A stretch of 15,292 nt of DNA from Fibrobacter sp. UBA4373 (lineage in GTDB: Bacteria > Fibrobacterota > Fibrobacteria > Fibrobacterales > Fibrobacteraceae): the NCBI GenBank assembly GCA_002390045.1, contig DGSB01000026.1, forward strand, positions 1-15,292. Direction: 5' to 3'. A program made the position numbers and the translations under genes. Of this stretch, positions 14,020 to 15,292 are shown piece after piece. The first letter of the stretch is position 1, and each line of letters starts with the position of its first letter. The notes beneath the pieces are model-generated. The model was not told the origin of the DNA and searched no databases. It saw only the letters and a program-made list of their open reading frames with translations.

Positions 14020-15292
14020 ATGCGTGATCAATTCGAAAGTCCTCTGATTCAGCGTTATGCCTCGAAGGAAATGAGCTACATCTTTAGCCCGCAGTACAAG
14101 TTCCAGACTTGGCGTAAACTCTGGATTTATCTCGCCGAATCCGAAATGGAACTCGGCCTTCCGATTACCCAGGAACAGGTAGATGAACTGAAGGCTCACG
14201 CTACGGATATCAACTTCGACGTGGCTGAAGCCGAAGAAAAACGTCGCCGTCATGACGTGATGAGCCATGTCTACGCTTACGGCGTCCAGTGCCCGAAGGC
14301 CAAGGGCATTATTCACCTGGGTGCGACTTCCGCATTCGTCGGTGACAATACCGATTTGATCCAGATGAAGCAGGGTCTTATCCTTGTTCGCAAGCGTCTT
14401 TGCCGCGTGATGGACAAGCTTTCCAAGTTTGCGATGGAATACAAGGATATGCCGCAGCTCGGTGCAACGCACTTCCAGGCTGCCCAGCTTACGACCGTTG
14501 GCAAGCGCGCTTGCCTCTGGCTCCAGGACATGCTCATTGACCTCGAAGAATTGAACTTCCTCATTAAGGTTCTTCCGTTCCGCGGCGTGAAGGGTACGAC
14601 CGGAACGCAGGCAAGCTTCATGGATCTCTTCAACGGCGACGAAGAAAAAATCATGGAACTCGACCGTCGTGTAACGGCCAAGGCTGGCTTTGAACGCGTC
14701 CTGACGATCACCGGTCAGACTTATACCCGCAAGTGGGATAACCGCGTGAACCAGGCTTTGAGCTCTGTTGCGCAGAGCCTTCACAAGTTCGCAACCGATA
14801 TGCGCCTGATGCAGGGCGTGAAGGAAGTGGAAGAACCGTTCGAAAAGACCCAGATCGGTTCCAGTGCCATGGCTTACAAGCGTAACCCGATGAGGAGCGA
14901 ACGCATTTGCTCCCTCGCTCGCTTTGTGATGGCCCTGGTCAACAGTACCGCTTTCACGCAGGCCACGCAGTGGTTCGAACGTACGCTTGACGACAGCGCG
15001 AACAAGCGCCTTGCCATTCCGGAAGCGTTCCTCGCCATGGATGCGATGCTCATCATCGCTGAAAACGTCACGAATGGCCTTGTGGTTTACCCGAAGGTCA
15101 TCGAAAAGCGCATCATGGCCGAACTCCCGTTCATGGCTACCGAAAACATCATCATGGAAGGCGTGAAGAACGGCGGCGACCGTCAGGAACTTCACGAAGA
15201 AATCCGCGTGATGTCGATGGAAGCGGGCAAGGTCGTGAAGGAACAGGGCAAGGACAACGACTTGCTTGAACGCGTGCTGAAGAACGAAAAGT
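14020..15292 (+). CDS. purB: Adenylosuccinate lyase (3' end beyond the window)
   Basis: The enzyme cleaves SAICAR to AICAR and adenylosuccinate to AMP, each with release of fumarate, in cytoplasmic purine synthesis. The start MRDQFESPLIQRYAS is typical. Conserved region features are the general acid His151 in GATHFQAAQ, and the fumarase/aspartase-superfamily signature GSSAMAYKRNPMRSE (280-294), with the catalytic serine in the mobile loop. The usual signature has Pro where this has Ala. The 424 codons present lack a stop; about 450-480 residues are expected, so little is missing. AAGGA at 14004-14008 precedes ATG 14020. With only 32 bases after mtgA, co-transcription is possible. Codon use is strongly biased as in a highly expressed gene. 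Confidence 0.96.
   Translation, partial: MRDQFESPLIQRYASKEMSYIFSPQYKFQTWRKLWIYLAESEMELGLPITQEQVDELKAHATDINFDVAEAEEKRRRHDVMSHVYAYGVQCPKAKGIIHLGATSAFVGDNTDLIQMKQGLILVRKRLCRVMDKLSKFAMEYKDMPQLGATHFQAAQLTTVGKRACLWLQDMLIDLEELNFLIKVLPFRGVKGTTGTQASFMDLFNGDEEKIMELDRRVTAKAGFERVLTITGQTYTRKWDNRVNQALSSVAQSLHKFATDMRLMQGVKEVEEPFEKTQIGSSAMAYKRNPMRSERICSLARFVMALVNSTAFTQATQWFERTLDDSANKRLAIPEAFLAMDAMLIIAENVTNGLVVYPKVIEKRIMAELPFMATENIIMEGVKNGGDRQELHEEIRVMSMEAGKVVKEQGKDNDLLERVLKNEK

Noticed and set aside
13999..15195. 398-codon minus-strand open frame opposite purB
   Set aside because: purB is certain from its active-site motifs; this frame is its codon-bias shadow.
1..15292. CRISPR array, integrase or transposase
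   Set aside because: No regularly spaced direct repeats and no recombinase motifs were seen in any frame.

Overview
The window looks like chromosomal DNA from a Fibrobacter-type bacterium. This is an inference from gene content, style and the secreted tandem carbohydrate-binding-like protein; no rRNA or other marker is present. The envelope is Gram-negative in character, with four lipoprotein or signal-peptide proteins, an outer-membrane barrel, MurB and a monofunctional transglycosylase. No CRISPR array, tRNA, rRNA, transposase or clear prophage module was found.

Layout. Positions 1-2513 (minus strand) hold a DsbA-like thiol lipoprotein followed by a secreted protein with repeated beta-sandwich domains that runs off the left edge. 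Positions 2551-3948 (minus) hold a class I aminotransferase with its own terminator. Positions 3949-4467 hold no conventional gene. They contain a GC-rich repeat-like element and, nearer 4300-4450, a compact minus-strand RNA-like structure ending in a terminator, with pairings that exclude one another. A small putative DNA-binding protein (minus) and a VanZ-family membrane protein (plus) diverge at 4735-4820. Positions 5243-7529 (minus) hold a 48-residue membrane protein, an MFS transporter and a two-repeat lipoprotein. Positions 7689-10936 (plus) hold a lipoprotein alpha/beta hydrolase, a terminator, an outer-membrane barrel with a methionine-rich loop, a small periplasmic protein resembling half of an NlpA/MetQ domain, and a short MGMT-family protein. 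Positions 10988-15292 hold murB (minus), and on the plus strand a CHC2/TOPRIM primase-like gene, mtgA and the 5' part of purB.

How the genes relate. murB and mtgA act in peptidoglycan synthesis and lie either side of the primase-like gene. purB is purine biosynthesis and follows mtgA closely. The barrel and the small periplasmic protein are translationally close and probably work together. Several genes (vanZ, ogt-like, mtgA, murB) lack a Shine-Dalgarno sequence and instead have a TATATT-like hexamer 6-8 bases before the start codon, which suggests leaderless transcripts. Others have clear Shine-Dalgarno sites (hydrolase, DsbA-like, lipoprotein, NlpA-like).

The most unusual stretch is 4036-4449. 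The most interesting protein oddities are the methionine-rich barrel loop, the half-length NlpA-like protein, and the MGMT homologue with PCYK in place of PCHR.
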